Source: Anaerolineae bacterium
Lineage (GTDB): Bacteria > Chloroflexota > Anaerolineae > Promineifilales > Promineifilaceae
NCBI GenBank assembly: GCA_023384415.1
Contig: JAHDWJ010000008.1
Span: forward strand, 62,001 to 126,000
Reading direction: 5' to 3'
DNA: 64,000 nucleotides
This document shows positions 17,332 to 26,140 of this stretch, one piece after another. Position 1 is the stretch's first letter. Every line of letters starts with the position of its first letter. A program made the translations under genes and the position numbers. The notes under the pieces were generated by a model. It was not told where the DNA came from and made no database searches. It saw nothing but the letters and a program-made list of their open reading frames with translations.

Positions 17332-18678
17332 ATGCCCCGTCAATGGCTGGCCGCGGCCGCAGCCCTTCCCCTACTTCTCCTCTTTCCCCTGGCCCGCCAC
17401 TGGATCATCGTGCATCGTCCGGTGGCGGGCGTTTATTATGCCCAAACATCTTTCCTCTTTTACCTGGCTGATGGGGCTGTTATCCTGCTCTTGCTGGCCC
17501 ATACGTTCTGGTCCGATCCCATACCAGCCAGGCCAGCCCGCTCCCTTTTTTACCTGCGCCTGCCGCTGACCCTTTTAACGGTTCTGGCTCTCCTTTCGCC
17601 ATTATGGGCGTTGGATGGGGCGATGGCTCTGTACAGTGGAATACGGCTATTGGGGCTGTTTTTGCTCCTGGTGGCTCTGGAACGACTGCGGCCGCAACCA
17701 GCCTGGATCGTCGGGGGAGTGGCCGTCACCCTGCTGCTCCAATCACTCGTTGCCCTGCTCCAATTCATCCGCCAGCAAGATTTAGGCTGGCAAGCAATGG
17801 GAGAAATATCAATGGCTGTGCCGGGGCTGGTCAGCGTCATCCGGGTTGGCGAGGCACAAATTATCCGGGGATATGGCCTTACCCCCCACCCTAACATTTT
17901 GGGGGGAATGTTGGTCAGTGGGATGTTTTTATTGCTGCCCTGGTTTTTGCAGGCCAGGCGAGGCGGCCGCGTATTCTGGCTGCTCATCCTGGGAATCAGC
18001 ATGGCCGGGGCGATGGCTGCCTTTTCCCGCTCGGCCTGGCTGGCGGGGTTACTGGCCGGGGGGCTGTTTTTGGGCCTCATCTGGCTCACGCCAGCCTGGC
18101 GGCCGCAGGTAGGTAGGTTGACGCTGATACCCGTCGCGGCCGCGCTCCTGATCCTCACCACCTTCTTCGCCTTGCGCCCCGAACTGTTCCTGGCCCGCTT
18201 CACTCCAGCCGCCAGCTATACCGAAAGCCGCTCCCTGGATGAACGGTCGGGCCTGAGTGAATGGGCCTGGCAGCTTGTTGAAACATATCCCCTGACGGGA
18301 GTGGGAGCAGGGGGGTTTGCCCTGGCGGTCAGAGAGCAGGCAGAGGGGAGGTTGAATGTGCGGCCGCAGCCCGTTCATTCTATCCCTCTTTTAGTTACCG
18401 CCGAACTGGGCATAGTCGGAGGAATGCTCTGGCTCTGGCTGATGGTCGCCCCGCTGGTGGGAACCATTTGGGCCTGGCGGCGGCAGCAATTAACATTGTG
18501 GGGGTTGGGGTTAGCGGCCGCCCTGCTCGCCCTGGCCATCACCGACCTGTTCGATTTTTATAGCTGGGGCTGGGTGCAAGGCCAGCTTTGGCGTTGGACA
18601 TTGTGGGCCTTGTGGAGTAATGAGTTCCAGGTTTCAGGTTCCAGGTTGCAAGTTGATCCCCTAAAACTTGAAACCTAA
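17332..18678 (+). CDS. O-antigen ligase / Wzy-like membrane protein
   Basis: A 448-residue membrane protein with about eleven helices and the O-antigen ligase family (PF04932) pattern: a large outer loop with 'IIRGYGLTPHPNILGGMLVS' (~180), the helix pair 'GAMAAFSRSAWLAGLLAGG', and 'PLTGVGAGGFALAVREQA' (~320). Such proteins join polysaccharide or glycan units at the outer face of the membrane. The last ~18 codons (from 'NEFQVSGSRLQ') are made of an intergenic word repeat (18625-18680), so the C-terminus is probably an acquired extension. Eight in-gene GCGGCCGC copies. Confidence 0.82.
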   Translation: MPRQWLAAAAALPLLLLFPLARHWIIVHRPVAGVYYAQTSFLFYLADGAVILLLLAHTFWSDPIPARPARSLFYLRLPLTLLTVLALLSPLWALDGAMALYSGIRLLGLFLLLVALERLRPQPAWIVGGVAVTLLLQSLVALLQFIRQQDLGWQAMGEISMAVPGLVSVIRVGEAQIIRGYGLTPHPNILGGMLVSGMFLLLPWFLQARRGGRVFWLLILGISMAGAMAAFSRSAWLAGLLAGGLFLGLIWLTPAWRPQVGRLTLIPVAAALLILTTFFALRPELFLARFTPAASYTESRSLDERSGLSEWAWQLVETYPLTGVGAGGFALAVREQAEGRLNVRPQPVHSIPLLVTAELGIVGGMLWLWLMVAPLVGTIWAWRRQQLTLWGLGLAAALLALAITDLFDFYSWGWVQGQLWRWTLWALWSNEFQVSGSRLQVDPLKLET

Positions 18679-18741
18679 CCTGGAGAAGCTAGAAAAGATT
18701 TATCCACAGATGTCACAGATGCACACAGATTTTTAAACTAT
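18625..18741. repeat. Intergenic word repeats and an ATCCACAGAT element
   Basis: Near-tandem words AGGTTTCAGGTTCCAGGTT and the inverse AACTTGAAACCTAACCTGG cover 18628-18682, followed by ATCCACAGATGTCACAGAT at 18702. The second motif recurs at 35663-35737. Both types recur across the window's spacers and carry no gene. Confidence 0.6.
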
Positions 18742-18781
18742 CGGTGAAAACCTGGGTCATCTGGGGATCGGTATTAAAACT

Positions 18782-19117
18782 ATGAACCTTAAATTTGATC
18801 AAAACGGGTTAATCACCGCCGTCGTTCAAGATGCAGCAACACATGAACTATTGATGGTTGCCTGGATGAACCGTGAGGCTCTTCACCTGACCCAAACGAG
18901 TGGAGAAGCTCATTTTTGGAGCCGCAGCCGCCAGGAGTTGTGGCACAAGGGGGGCACATCCGGCCATGTGCAGCGGGTGCGTGACATTCGCGTAGATTGT
19001 GATGGAGATACCTTGCTGCTGTTGGTAGACCCGGCCGGGCCAGCCTGCCACACAGGGGCGCGCAGCTGTTTTTATCAGACAATCTTCGCGGCAGGAAGCG
19101 AAGATTGTACCGATTAA
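18782..19117 (+). CDS. hisI: Phosphoribosyl-AMP cyclohydrolase
   Basis: A 111-residue enzyme of histidine biosynthesis that opens the adenine ring of PR-AMP. The signature blocks are complete: '[11 protein letters not shown]' (~22), '[19 protein letters not shown]' (~43-62) and the zinc/magnesium block '[20 protein letters not shown]' with 'CFYQ' (~75-105), including the conserved Asp and Cys residues. The length fits a stand-alone HisI without a HisE domain. No other his gene is nearby. A TATTAA box just before the ATG hints at a very short leader. Confidence 0.95.
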   Translation: MNLKFDQNGLITAVVQDAATHELLMVAWMNREALHLTQTSGEAHFWSRSRQELWHKGGTSGHVQRVRDIRVDCDGDTLLLLVDPAGPACHTGARSCFYQTIFAAGSEDCTD

Positions 19118-19141
19118 CCCGAAAATCCGTGTTTGTCCGCT

Positions 19142-19609
19142 TTAATCCATATGCAAAAAAATGCGATACAAGGGGAGTTCACGGCCTGGGACAGCGGGAA
19201 CAGGGCGGTAACCGATGAGGTGGCCACCCATTTGTTCGTAAAACCCGGCTGCATACGGGTCGCTTTCAATGAAGAGGGTTTGATAGCCGGCCGCGGCCGC
19301 AACTTCTTTCATCACTGCCAGCAACTGCCGACCCACTCCCTGCCCAATAGCCTCTGGGGCCACAAAAAGCAGATCCAATTCTACTTCCTCGGGGGTTAGC
19401 TCCTTCAAACTGGCAAACCCTAACATCTGCCCATCGTCAATGAACACATAAGCCGGGTGTTGGTTGAGGTAAGCGGCAGTGACAGTGAGAATAGGCCCCA
19501 CATAGCGCATAAACTCAGCCGAATACCCCCAATGGGCCTTCGACCGCAGCACCAAATCAGTAATTGCTTCGGCCTCATCCGGTTTGGCCTGACGAATTAC
19601 CGCTGGCAT
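19142..19609 (-). CDS. GNAT family N-acetyltransferase
   Basis: A 155-residue acetyltransferase: 'VIRQAKPDEAEAITDLVLRS' N-terminus, beta strands 'PAYVFIDDGQMLGFASLKEL', then the acetyl-CoA-binding 'LLFVAPEAIGQGVGRQLLAV' (~85-105) and 'LFIESDPYAAGFYEQMGGHL' near the end. The substrate is unknown. Its start overlaps the thiolase stop by one base (TAATG), so the two are translationally coupled. Confidence 0.88.
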   Translation of the reverse strand: MPAVIRQAKPDEAEAITDLVLRSKAHWGYSAEFMRYVGPILTVTAAYLNQHPAYVFIDDGQMLGFASLKELTPEEVELDLLFVAPEAIGQGVGRQLLAVMKEVAAAAGYQTLFIESDPYAAGFYEQMGGHLIGYRPVPAVPGRELPLYRIFLHMD

Positions 19610-20820
19610 TACACACGCTCAATGATGGTGGCAATGCCCATGCCCCCACCGACGCAGAGGGTGATGAGACCCGTCGCCAGATCACACCGCTCTAACTCAT
19701 CCAGGACCGTACCCAAGAGCATCGCCCCGGTTGCGCCGAGGGGATGTCCCATAGCAATGGCCCCGCCGTTGACATTGACATTTTCCAGGTTGTCAATGCC
19801 CATCTCCCGCACAAAGCGTAATACTACCGCCGCAAATGCCTCGTTCATCTCAAACAGATCAATATCTTTGACCTCCATGCCGGCCAGTTTGAGTGCTTTT
19901 TTAGAGGCGGGGGCCGGCCCCACCAGCATAATGGTCGGTTCGGTGCCGACGAGCGCGGCCGCACGAATTTTGGCGCGTGGTTTTAACCCCAACGCCTCTC
20001 CCTTCTCCTTACTGCCGATGAGGACCGCGGCCGCGCCATCTACAATCCCCGACGAGTTACCGGCAGTATGCACATGGTTAATCCGCTCCAGATGGGGATA
20101 CTGCTGCAAAGCCACCGCATCAAACCCCATCTCCCCCATCATCTGGAACGAAGACGCCAGGCTGCCCAACCCGGCCAACGTGGAGTTCGGGCGAATAAAC
20201 TCATCTTTGTCCAGAATGGGCAGGCCATTCTGATCTTTTACCGGCACCAGCGATTTGTGAAAATAGCCGTTCTCCGTGGCGTGGGCCGCTCGCTGTTGTG
20301 ATTGCAAGGCAAACCGGTCTACATCTTCCCGGCTGAACCCTTCCAGAGTAGCGACTAAATCCGCACTCACCCCCTGGGGCACAAAGCGGGTTTTGCTATT
20401 AACCGCCGGGTCCATAATCCAGGCGCCCCCATCAGACCCCATAGGGACGCGGGACATAGATTCGACTCCGCCAGCAACGACCAACTGTTCCCAACCGGAG
20501 CGCACCTTCATGGCGGCGATATTGACCGCTTCTAACCCAGAAGCACAGAAGCGGTTTAGCTGTACGCCTGGGGTATCTACATCCCAACCCGCATAAATAG
20601 CCGCTGTCCGGGCAATATCCGCCCCCTGCTCCCCAATGGGAGAGACGACCCCCAGCACGATGTCATCCACCTGGGAGGTGTCCAGATCGTGGCGGTATTC
20701 CAGCTCTTTGAGTAAACCGGCGATGAGGGTGATGGGGGTGACTTCATACAGTGAACCGCTGCTTTTGCCGCGGCCGCGGGGGGTGCGGATGGCCTCGAAA
20801 ATATAAGCGTCTTGGGTCAT
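19609..20820 (-). CDS. Acetyl-CoA acyltransferase (thiolase)
   Basis: A 403-residue thiolase that removes acetyl-CoA from 3-ketoacyl-CoA (or condenses two acetyl-CoA). The active-site Cys lies in '[18 protein letters not shown]' (~90), the His in '[17 protein letters not shown]' (~355) and the second Cys in '[12 protein letters not shown]' near the C-terminus. The N-terminus '[20 protein letters not shown]' is typical of FadA/FadI-like thiolases. I start at 20820, where AAGGAGCCAGCC precedes the ATG. It would cooperate with the FadB-type protein at 33513-35645, though not in one operon. Confidence 0.93.
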   Translation of the reverse strand: MTQDAYIFEAIRTPRGRGKSSGSLYEVTPITLIAGLLKELEYRHDLDTSQVDDIVLGVVSPIGEQGADIARTAAIYAGWDVDTPGVQLNRFCASGLEAVNIAAMKVRSGWEQLVVAGGVESMSRVPMGSDGGAWIMDPAVNSKTRFVPQGVSADLVATLEGFSREDVDRFALQSQQRAAHATENGYFHKSLVPVKDQNGLPILDKDEFIRPNSTLAGLGSLASSFQMMGEMGFDAVALQQYPHLERINHVHTAGNSSGIVDGAAAVLIGSKEKGEALGLKPRAKIRAAALVGTEPTIMLVGPAPASKKALKLAGMEVKDIDLFEMNEAFAAVVLRFVREMGIDNLENVNVNGGAIAMGHPLGATGAMLLGTVLDELERCDLATGLITLCVGGGMGIATIIERV

Positions 20821-21019
20821 GGCTGGCTCCTTTTGGGGCACACTCTGGGAATTTGTAGTGAAGATCCACGTTCCTTCACAAAACGCGGTTGTGGATAATT
20901 CTAAGAAGGATTATGCAGTGCGTCAAACATCAATAAGGTTCCGTTATAGACAAGGAGAAGGCTAAACGACTACAATCGTAAATCTACAATCACCAATGAT
21001 AAATAGGATGGATCGCCTT

Positions 21020-21376
21020 ATGAGTACACGTATAGATGCGTTTCGCGCTTACCGGGAGCGGATGAATGACCGGATTATGGGGTTGGAGCATTTGGGGATT
21101 AAGCGGTTTTTTAACCTGGACGCGGCCGCGTACCGGGATGGCGTTTTGGATGAAAAAACCAAAGAGTTCCTGGGGCTGGTAGCCTCGGCTGTGCTGCGCT
21201 GCAACGATTGTATAGATTACCATCTGCTCCAATGTATCGAATTAGGGGCCAGCGATGAGGAGTTAATAGAAGTGCTGAATATCGCTCTGGTGGTTGGGGG
21301 AAGTATCGTTATTCCCCACCTGCGCCATGCCGTAGAGACTATTGACTTGGTGCGGGCGGAAAAGGGAAATAGCTAA
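21020..21376 (+). CDS. Carboxymuconolactone decarboxylase / AhpD-like protein
   Basis: A 118-residue CMD family protein. The redox pair is CNDC in 'ASAVLRCNDCIDYHLLQCIE' with the following His, the arrangement of AhpD-type peroxidase partners. AGGATGG lies upstream of the ATG at 21020; the longer ORF from 20996 is less likely. Two TACAAT boxes at 20971 and 20985 suggest the promoter. Its stop overlaps the convergent MobA-like gene by 4 bp. Confidence 0.87.
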   Translation: MSTRIDAFRAYRERMNDRIMGLEHLGIKRFFNLDAAAYRDGVLDEKTKEFLGLVASAVLRCNDCIDYHLLQCIELGASDEELIEVLNIALVVGGSIVIPHLRHAVETIDLVRAEKGNS

Positions 21377-21957
21377 CGCGGCCGCAGCCGTTCATACTGC
21401 TCCACCCGGTCAATATCCAGCAAAATCAGTTCCGTCTCCACCTCAACCAGAGCCACCTGGTCTGGATGGCGTTGCAGCAGGGCGCGGGGGGCACTATTGG
21501 CGGGCAAAGCCAGTAGTTCGGCAAAGAAAGGGCGGCCAATGAGAACGGGATTCCCCCGCTGCCCCTGGAACACAGGGGCAATAAGCTGCCCGGCCCCGGC
21601 CTTAAAAGCAGCTATGAGTTGGTTGATAACGGTATAGGGGATAAAGGGTTGATCGGCCAGAATGACGAGCGCGGCCGCAACCGGGTCTGTTAAAGCCTGC
21701 ACCCCCACTTTAAGAGAAGAGAGCATCTCCCCATTGACATAATCTGGGTTTTGGACGGTGGGAAGGTGATAGGCTGAGGCGATGGCGGTGATTGCGGCCG
21801 CGTCATGCCCCGTCACCACCACAATTTCATCCACTTTTGCTAGAGCTACCTGGTTAATCGTAGCTCCTAAAATCGTCGTCTCCCCCCAGGGCATCAGCTG
21901 CTTTGTTCGTCCAAACCGGTGTCCCCGCCCGGCCGCTAAAATAATTGCTGCAATCAT
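21373..21957 (-). CDS. MobA/MocA-like nucleotidyltransferase
   Basis: A 194-residue NTP-transferase with the glycosyltransferase-A-like fold. The nucleotide-binding N-terminus is 'IAAIILAAGRGHRFGRTKQL' (LAAG.G.RFG..K), and 'AALVILADQPFIPYTVINQL' carries the metal-binding Asp. 'RGNPVLIGRPFFAELLALPA' and the C-terminal 'LLDIDRVEQYE' (D-I-D) are typical of MocA (molybdenum cofactor cytidylyltransferase) types. It could mature a molybdoenzyme cofactor; no molybdoenzyme is visible here. Confidence 0.85.
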   Translation of the reverse strand: MIAAIILAAGRGHRFGRTKQLMPWGETTILGATINQVALAKVDEIVVVTGHDAAAITAIASAYHLPTVQNPDYVNGEMLSSLKVGVQALTDPVAAALVILADQPFIPYTVINQLIAAFKAGAGQLIAPVFQGQRGNPVLIGRPFFAELLALPANSAPRALLQRHPDQVALVEVETELILLDIDRVEQYERLRPR

Positions 21958-21993
21958 CCCACCCCAATAACCAGTGAGCAGAACCGCCAGCAG

Positions 21994-22356
21994 CTAATAA
22001 GGCCGATCATCATCAAACGGATCGGGATTACGGGAGTCTACCCGTGGCATACCAGTCTTAACCTTTCCCTCAGGACTGCCAAAAGCGTAGCCGACAAAAA
22101 AGACCGCCTGTAAAACAATCACAATAAACACAACAAAAACTGCCTGAATCACCCATTCTGGCAGGGTAGGCGAAATAAAATTAAAAATATTCGTCCGCAA
22201 AAACCCAATCGTTAACTCTGTATTGGCAAAAATATAATTACTCAAGAAATAAGCTCCCACCGTTGAAAGACCCAACCAGATTAATTGGACAATCATGCGG
22301 ATACTGCTTCCCTTTCGCTTATTCAATTCCGCTTCACGAATTCTATCAATACGCAT
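21994..22356 (-). CDS. Hypothetical two-helix membrane protein
   Basis: A ~120-residue protein from the second of two adjacent ATGs (22356), 5 bases after GGAGGTGG. A basic N-terminus (MRIDRIREAELNKRK) precedes hydrophobic helices at ~20-42 and ~70-98, and an acidic tail (DPFDDDRPY) ends it. I recognise no family. It lies downstream of the lipoprotein and the two-component genes on the same strand. Confidence 0.6.
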   Translation of the reverse strand: MRIDRIREAELNKRKGSSIRMIVQLIWLGLSTVGAYFLSNYIFANTELTIGFLRTNIFNFISPTLPEWVIQAVFVVFIVIVLQAVFFVGYAFGSPEGKVKTGMPRVDSRNPDPFDDDRPY

Positions 22357-22462
22357 CATCCACCTCCATAGGGTAAACAGGAGTTCTGCATGGGCAAAGC
22401 GCACCATGATCAATGAAAACCAGGGAAATCTAATCCTTAAGCCTCAGTACGTTCACCTTATT

Positions 22463-22888
22463 TTAGGGAGACTGCAAGCACCACCCCCCTACCCAGCCGG
22501 GGGCATTGTTCCGTTCCGGCACAGTTACCAGGTAGAAATGAACATTCTCACGAGCATTCGGGTCTTGCCGTAACAGCAACGAAACCAACTGTGGTTCAGC
22601 GGCAATAGAAACCTGCGTCCCACTGAGCAAAGCAAATTGACGCGGGGTAGCTGAAGGGGTGTCGGGCCAACCGACTAAAACCATCCGATCTTCAGTGCCA
22701 GGAACCAACCCACACTGTCCCCGATCAAAACATTCTTGACTGCACACCAGTTGCGCTGCCCCTTGTAAAATAACCTGGTGTCCGTAGGCTGGTTCACTGG
22801 CGCCACCACAGGCAGCCACAATCGCCGCGCTCAAAAGCCAGAGCAGGACAAAACACAACCAACGGGGTTTAGCGAGAATCCCAAACAT
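22463..22888 (-). CDS. Hypothetical lipoprotein
   Basis: A ~141-residue protein whose start at 22888 gives a signal peptide 'MFGILAKPRWLCFVLLWLLS' ending in the lipobox AAIVAAC|GGAS. The mature part has four cysteines, two of them in 'VCSQECFDRGQCGL', suggesting disulphides, and ends near a tryptophan-rich 'PGWVGGWCLQSP'. Function unknown. It overlaps the end of the receiver gene at 22869, so it is probably co-transcribed with the two-component pair. Confidence 0.6.
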   Translation of the reverse strand: MFGILAKPRWLCFVLLWLLSAAIVAACGGASEPAYGHQVILQGAAQLVCSQECFDRGQCGLVPGTEDRMVLVGWPDTPSATPRQFALLSGTQVSIAAEPQLVSLLLRQDPNARENVHFYLVTVPERNNAPGWVGGWCLQSP

Positions 22889-23285
22889 ATTTACCATTAA
22901 GAACATCTTGGACTTGCCCGGCAAACTTATCTGGCTTCAAAGGTTTGCTAATGAACCCGTCAAAGCCAACTGTGCGCGCCTTTTCCACATCTTCGACCAA
23001 CGTACCGGCAGTAACCGCCACAACCCTGGCTTGCTTCAATTTTTCATGCTGACGCACCAGCCGCAGTAGATCATAACCACTTTGATCCGGCATATTGATA
23101 TCTACCAAAAACAAATTTACTTCAGGTAGCTGTTCAGCAAACTTTATCGCGGCCGCCACATTTTTCCGCGCATAACACCGATTCGCCCCACTCAGATGTA
23201 ACAAATCCAGAGCAATCAGGTGGGCATTCGGATCATCCTCAACAACAATAATCGTAGCTTTATCCAAAGGAAGATTAACGCTCAT
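22869..23285 (-). CDS. Receiver-domain response regulator (CheY-like)
   Basis: A 138-residue single receiver: 'ATIIVVEDDPNAHLIALDLL' with the acidic pair, phospho-Asp in 'VNLFLVDINMPDQSGYDLL' (~60), Thr in 'VVAVTAGTL' and Lys in 'DGFISKPLKPDKFAGQV'. I take the ATG at 23285; the 15 residues upstream in the longer ORF are encoded by a dispersed repeat (23281-23406) that also occurs at 41787 without this gene. It follows the kinase at 23447-24829 on the same strand. Confidence 0.85.
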   Translation of the reverse strand: MSVNLPLDKATIIVVEDDPNAHLIALDLLHLSGANRCYARKNVAAAIKFAEQLPEVNLFLVDINMPDQSGYDLLRLVRQHEKLKQARVVAVTAGTLVEDVEKARTVGFDGFISKPLKPDKFAGQVQDVLNGKYVWDSR

Positions 23286-23406
23286 AACCGGACTCTGGTG
23301 AAAGTTGATTTCACCAATGGTAATAACCAATACACTAATACACTAATACACTAATACACTAATACACTAATAACCAGTGGTCAGACTAAAAAACGCCAGA
23401 CTCCAG
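23281..23406. repeat. Dispersed repeat B, copy 1, with five TACACTAA units
   Basis: Five perfect tandem 8-bp units TACACTAA (23331-23370) sit inside a longer element sharing both flanks with 41787-41894, which has only two units (TACACTAC). Flank words shared by both are TTGATTTCACCAATGGTAA and TAACCAGTGG, then ACGCCAGACTCCA. Confidence 0.75.
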
Positions 23407-23446
23407 TTCACAGATAAAGTGTATCAAATCCCAACAGGGGTGACAA

Positions 23447-24829
23447 TCACAGCAAGGCAGCTTCATTAACTACCGCTGGCAGCATCATCGTAAACACCGA
23501 CCCCTTACCCGGTTCACTCAGCAGCGTCAAGGTGCCACCATGCCGTTCAATCAAATGGCGCGTAATCGGTAAACCTAACCCCGTACCCACCCGCTTACGG
23601 GCATCCCCCTCATTCACCTGACGAAACTCTTGAAAAATAACCTCATGATACTCCGGGGCAATACCAATCCCCGTATCCGCAATCATAATCTGCACCCATT
23701 CCCCCTCCTGGCGCACCCGCAAACCAATCGAACCTTCATCCGTGTACTTGGCCGCATTGCCCAATAAATTAATCAACGCCTGCTTCAAACGCACCGGATC
23801 CGCCAGCACCACCGGCCATTGAGTGGGGAAATCACGAATCAACTCAATGGGACTCTCCAAAATGAGCCCCCGAGTGTTGTTCATGGCATCTTCACAAATT
23901 TCTTGCAAATGTACTGGCTGCAAATTCAGGCGAAACTCACCAACCTGTATCTGAGCCAGGTCCAGCAAATCATTAAGAACATTAAGCGAATGCCAGCCAG
24001 CCTGCTCCACCCGTTTTAGATAATCCACTTGCCGTTCTGTAACCGGGCCACACGCTCCCGCACCAATAATATGAGCAAAGTTGACAATCGCATTCAATGG
24101 GGTACGCAACTCATGGCTCACATTGTTCATAAACCGGGTGCGTAAATCCCGTTCATACAGCGCTTCCTGACGGGCTTTATCTAACGCATCATTGCTAAAG
24201 CGCAGTTGGGCGTTACTCTGATCCAACGCTTCCTTTATAGAAAACAGCTCATCACGGCGGGCCTGGGCTTTTTGGCGCACTTCATTAACCGCTTCTAAAG
24301 CCAACTCCCAATCATACGTAGCCAGGAAAGCAATGCCAGCCAGAGCTAAATTAATCAAAACAGGACCAGAAACAGGCAACATTTGCCCCAAGTTGCGATC
24401 CGCTGCCCAAAATGCCGTGCCAACCATCAACCCTGATGAGGCCAGCCAGACAGCAAAGCTGGCCCCATTGTACATAATCATGTTGCTGCTAATAATGAGA
24501 ATACCACAAAGGTAGGGGACAATGTTTTGGGGGGAATAGGTATTCCCATAAACCACCGTCAATAGAAGTAAATGGGCCGCGACAAAGAGCGTCCCTGCTT
24601 GAGATTGCCGCTCATCCTGACGCATGTACTGCAAAATAAAGTAGGTTATTAGAGGGGAAAGAGCAACGGCCAACCAGATAGACCAGGTATCCCCACCTTG
24701 GGGTCTGCTGCCCAGAGCAACCGCAGCAAAAGTACCGACCACGACTACCATAACCGATAAAGTCGGGATAACTAGTTTAAGGGAATCAATCCGCCGTTCG
24801 CGGAGATATGTTTGCCACATGGTTGTCAA
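23447..24829 (-). CDS. Membrane sensor histidine kinase
   Basis: A 460-residue kinase with about six hydrophobic segments in residues ~18-190, a coiled-coil linker (~195-230), and a HisKA domain with the phospho-His in 'FMNNVSHELRTPLNAIVNF' (~240). The HATPase domain has N-box 'LINLLGNAAKYTDEG', G1 'IMIADTGIGIAPEYHEVIF' and G2 'RVGTGLGLPITRHLIERHGG'. The N-terminal helices lack a recognisable extracellular sensor, so the stimulus may be membrane-borne. It probably phosphorylates the receiver encoded next (22869-23285). Confidence 0.92.
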   Translation of the reverse strand: MTTMWQTYLRERRIDSLKLVIPTLSVMVVVVGTFAAVALGSRPQGGDTWSIWLAVALSPLITYFILQYMRQDERQSQAGTLFVAAHLLLLTVVYGNTYSPQNIVPYLCGILIISSNMIMYNGASFAVWLASSGLMVGTAFWAADRNLGQMLPVSGPVLINLALAGIAFLATYDWELALEAVNEVRQKAQARRDELFSIKEALDQSNAQLRFSNDALDKARQEALYERDLRTRFMNNVSHELRTPLNAIVNFAHIIGAGACGPVTERQVDYLKRVEQAGWHSLNVLNDLLDLAQIQVGEFRLNLQPVHLQEICEDAMNNTRGLILESPIELIRDFPTQWPVVLADPVRLKQALINLLGNAAKYTDEGSIGLRVRQEGEWVQIMIADTGIGIAPEYHEVIFQEFRQVNEGDARKRVGTGLGLPITRHLIERHGGTLTLLSEPGKGSVFTMMLPAVVNEAALL

Positions 24830-25147
24830 TGGTTTTGCTGAATGATCTATTGCTTCTGATTGTATCTTTCCCTCTCTGGATTGGCGACTGGGAAAACAGT
24901 CCTTATCTGTGAAAATTCAGCAAAGTTGCACGACGGTAAAGTAACCCATTTTCCAACAATTCAATTATGATCGGGCACACGATAGCGATTTTGCCAATTC
25001 AAAGCACCCAAGCGTTACCCCGTTTGACAAGCCTATCCCTTTTAGCTACTATAACCCCCTGTTTATATCCATTTGTGATAGCACATCTTGCTTAACCGCT
25101 GTTGCCCAAGCCTGGTGTGCTTTTTTCATGTACCAAGAGTGATGCCC

Positions 25148-26140
25148 ATGAGTCAATCACCTCATATCATGATCCATGCGGAAAACCTGACCAAGGTTTA
25201 CGACAATTATACGGCCATCCGTGACATCAATTTGCAATGCAAGAAAGGGGAAATCGTTGGGTTTTTAGGTCCAAATGGGGCCGGCAAAACCACGACGATG
25301 CGTATCCTAACCGGGTATATGCCGCCCACGAGTGGTACGGCTACGGTAGCCGGGTATGACACGGTAACTCAATCTATGGATGCTCGCCGTCATCTAGGCT
25401 ATTTGCCGGAGACGGTGCCACTATACCCCGAAATGAGTGTTGAAGGGTATCTGGCCTTTGTTGGCCGGCTGCGCGGTATCCCCAATTTATGGGACCGCAT
25501 TGATGATGTCCTGGAGATGGTAGATTTGCTGGACCGGGCAGAAAGCCATATCAGTAAGTTATCTAAAGGGATGCGTCAGCGTGTTGGCCTGGCGCAAGCT
25601 CTTATCCATGATCCAGATGTGTTAATTTTAGACGAGCCAACGATTGGTCTGGACCCCAGTCAGATTATTGATGTCCGCAAGCTAATCAAAACATTAGGCC
25701 AGGAGCGCACGGTTTTACTCAGTACCCATATCCTTAGTGAAGTCGAGCAGATTTGTGATCGGGCTATTATCGTCATCGGGGGGAAGGTGTGGGCCGATAT
25801 TACTTTGCGGAATTTAGGCCAGAATGAGGATAAAACTTTAACCCTCAGAGTAGCCGACTCCTCTGAAGGAGTTCCCCTGGCTCTGGGTGATCTGCCAGGG
25901 GTCTATACGATTCATGCCTTGGGCCATAATCAGTTCCGGGTTGTTTTTGATGGGCGGGATGACACGCGTACACTCCTGGCTCAAACAGTCGTTTCTCAGG
26001 GGTGGGGGTTGTTAGAAATGGTGAATGAACGGGTTAGCCTGGAATCGCTGTTTTTACGCTACCAACGAGAAGCCGAAGCGTTGGCCATTCAGGAAGCCGA
26101 GATGAAACGAGCTAGTGAAGCGAGTGAGGAGGAAGAGTAA
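25148..26140 (+). CDS. Gld-type ABC transporter ATPase
   Basis: A ~330-residue ATPase. Walker A is 'GFLGPNGAGKTTTMRIL', Q-loop region 'GYLPETVPLYPEMS', signature 'LSKGMRQRVGLAQALIHD', Walker B 'VLILDEPTIGLDPSQI' and H-loop 'LLSTHILSEVEQ'. A ~80-residue C-terminal domain follows, as in GldA/CcmA-like ATPases. Starts at 25142 and 25148 are both possible; upstream codons look non-coding. Its stop overlaps the permease start (TAATG), and the two-gene tail GldG-like plus DUF4340 follows, giving a four-gene operon. Confidence 0.9.
   Translation: MSQSPHIMIHAENLTKVYDNYTAIRDINLQCKKGEIVGFLGPNGAGKTTTMRILTGYMPPTSGTATVAGYDTVTQSMDARRHLGYLPETVPLYPEMSVEGYLAFVGRLRGIPNLWDRIDDVLEMVDLLDRAESHISKLSKGMRQRVGLAQALIHDPDVLILDEPTIGLDPSQIIDVRKLIKTLGQERTVLLSTHILSEVEQICDRAIIVIGGKVWADITLRNLGQNEDKTLTLRVADSSEGVPLALGDLPGVYTIHALGHNQFRVVFDGRDDTRTLLAQTVVSQGWGLLEMVNERVSLESLFLRYQREAEALAIQEAEMKRASEASEEEE

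Noticed and set aside
17550..18203. 217-codon minus-strand ORF
   Set aside because: Antisense to the O-antigen ligase gene whose membrane helices and family motifs are clear.
23331..23370. Possible CRISPR-like array
   Set aside because: Units are 8 bp, contiguous and without spacers; no cas genes are nearby. It is a simple tandem repeat.
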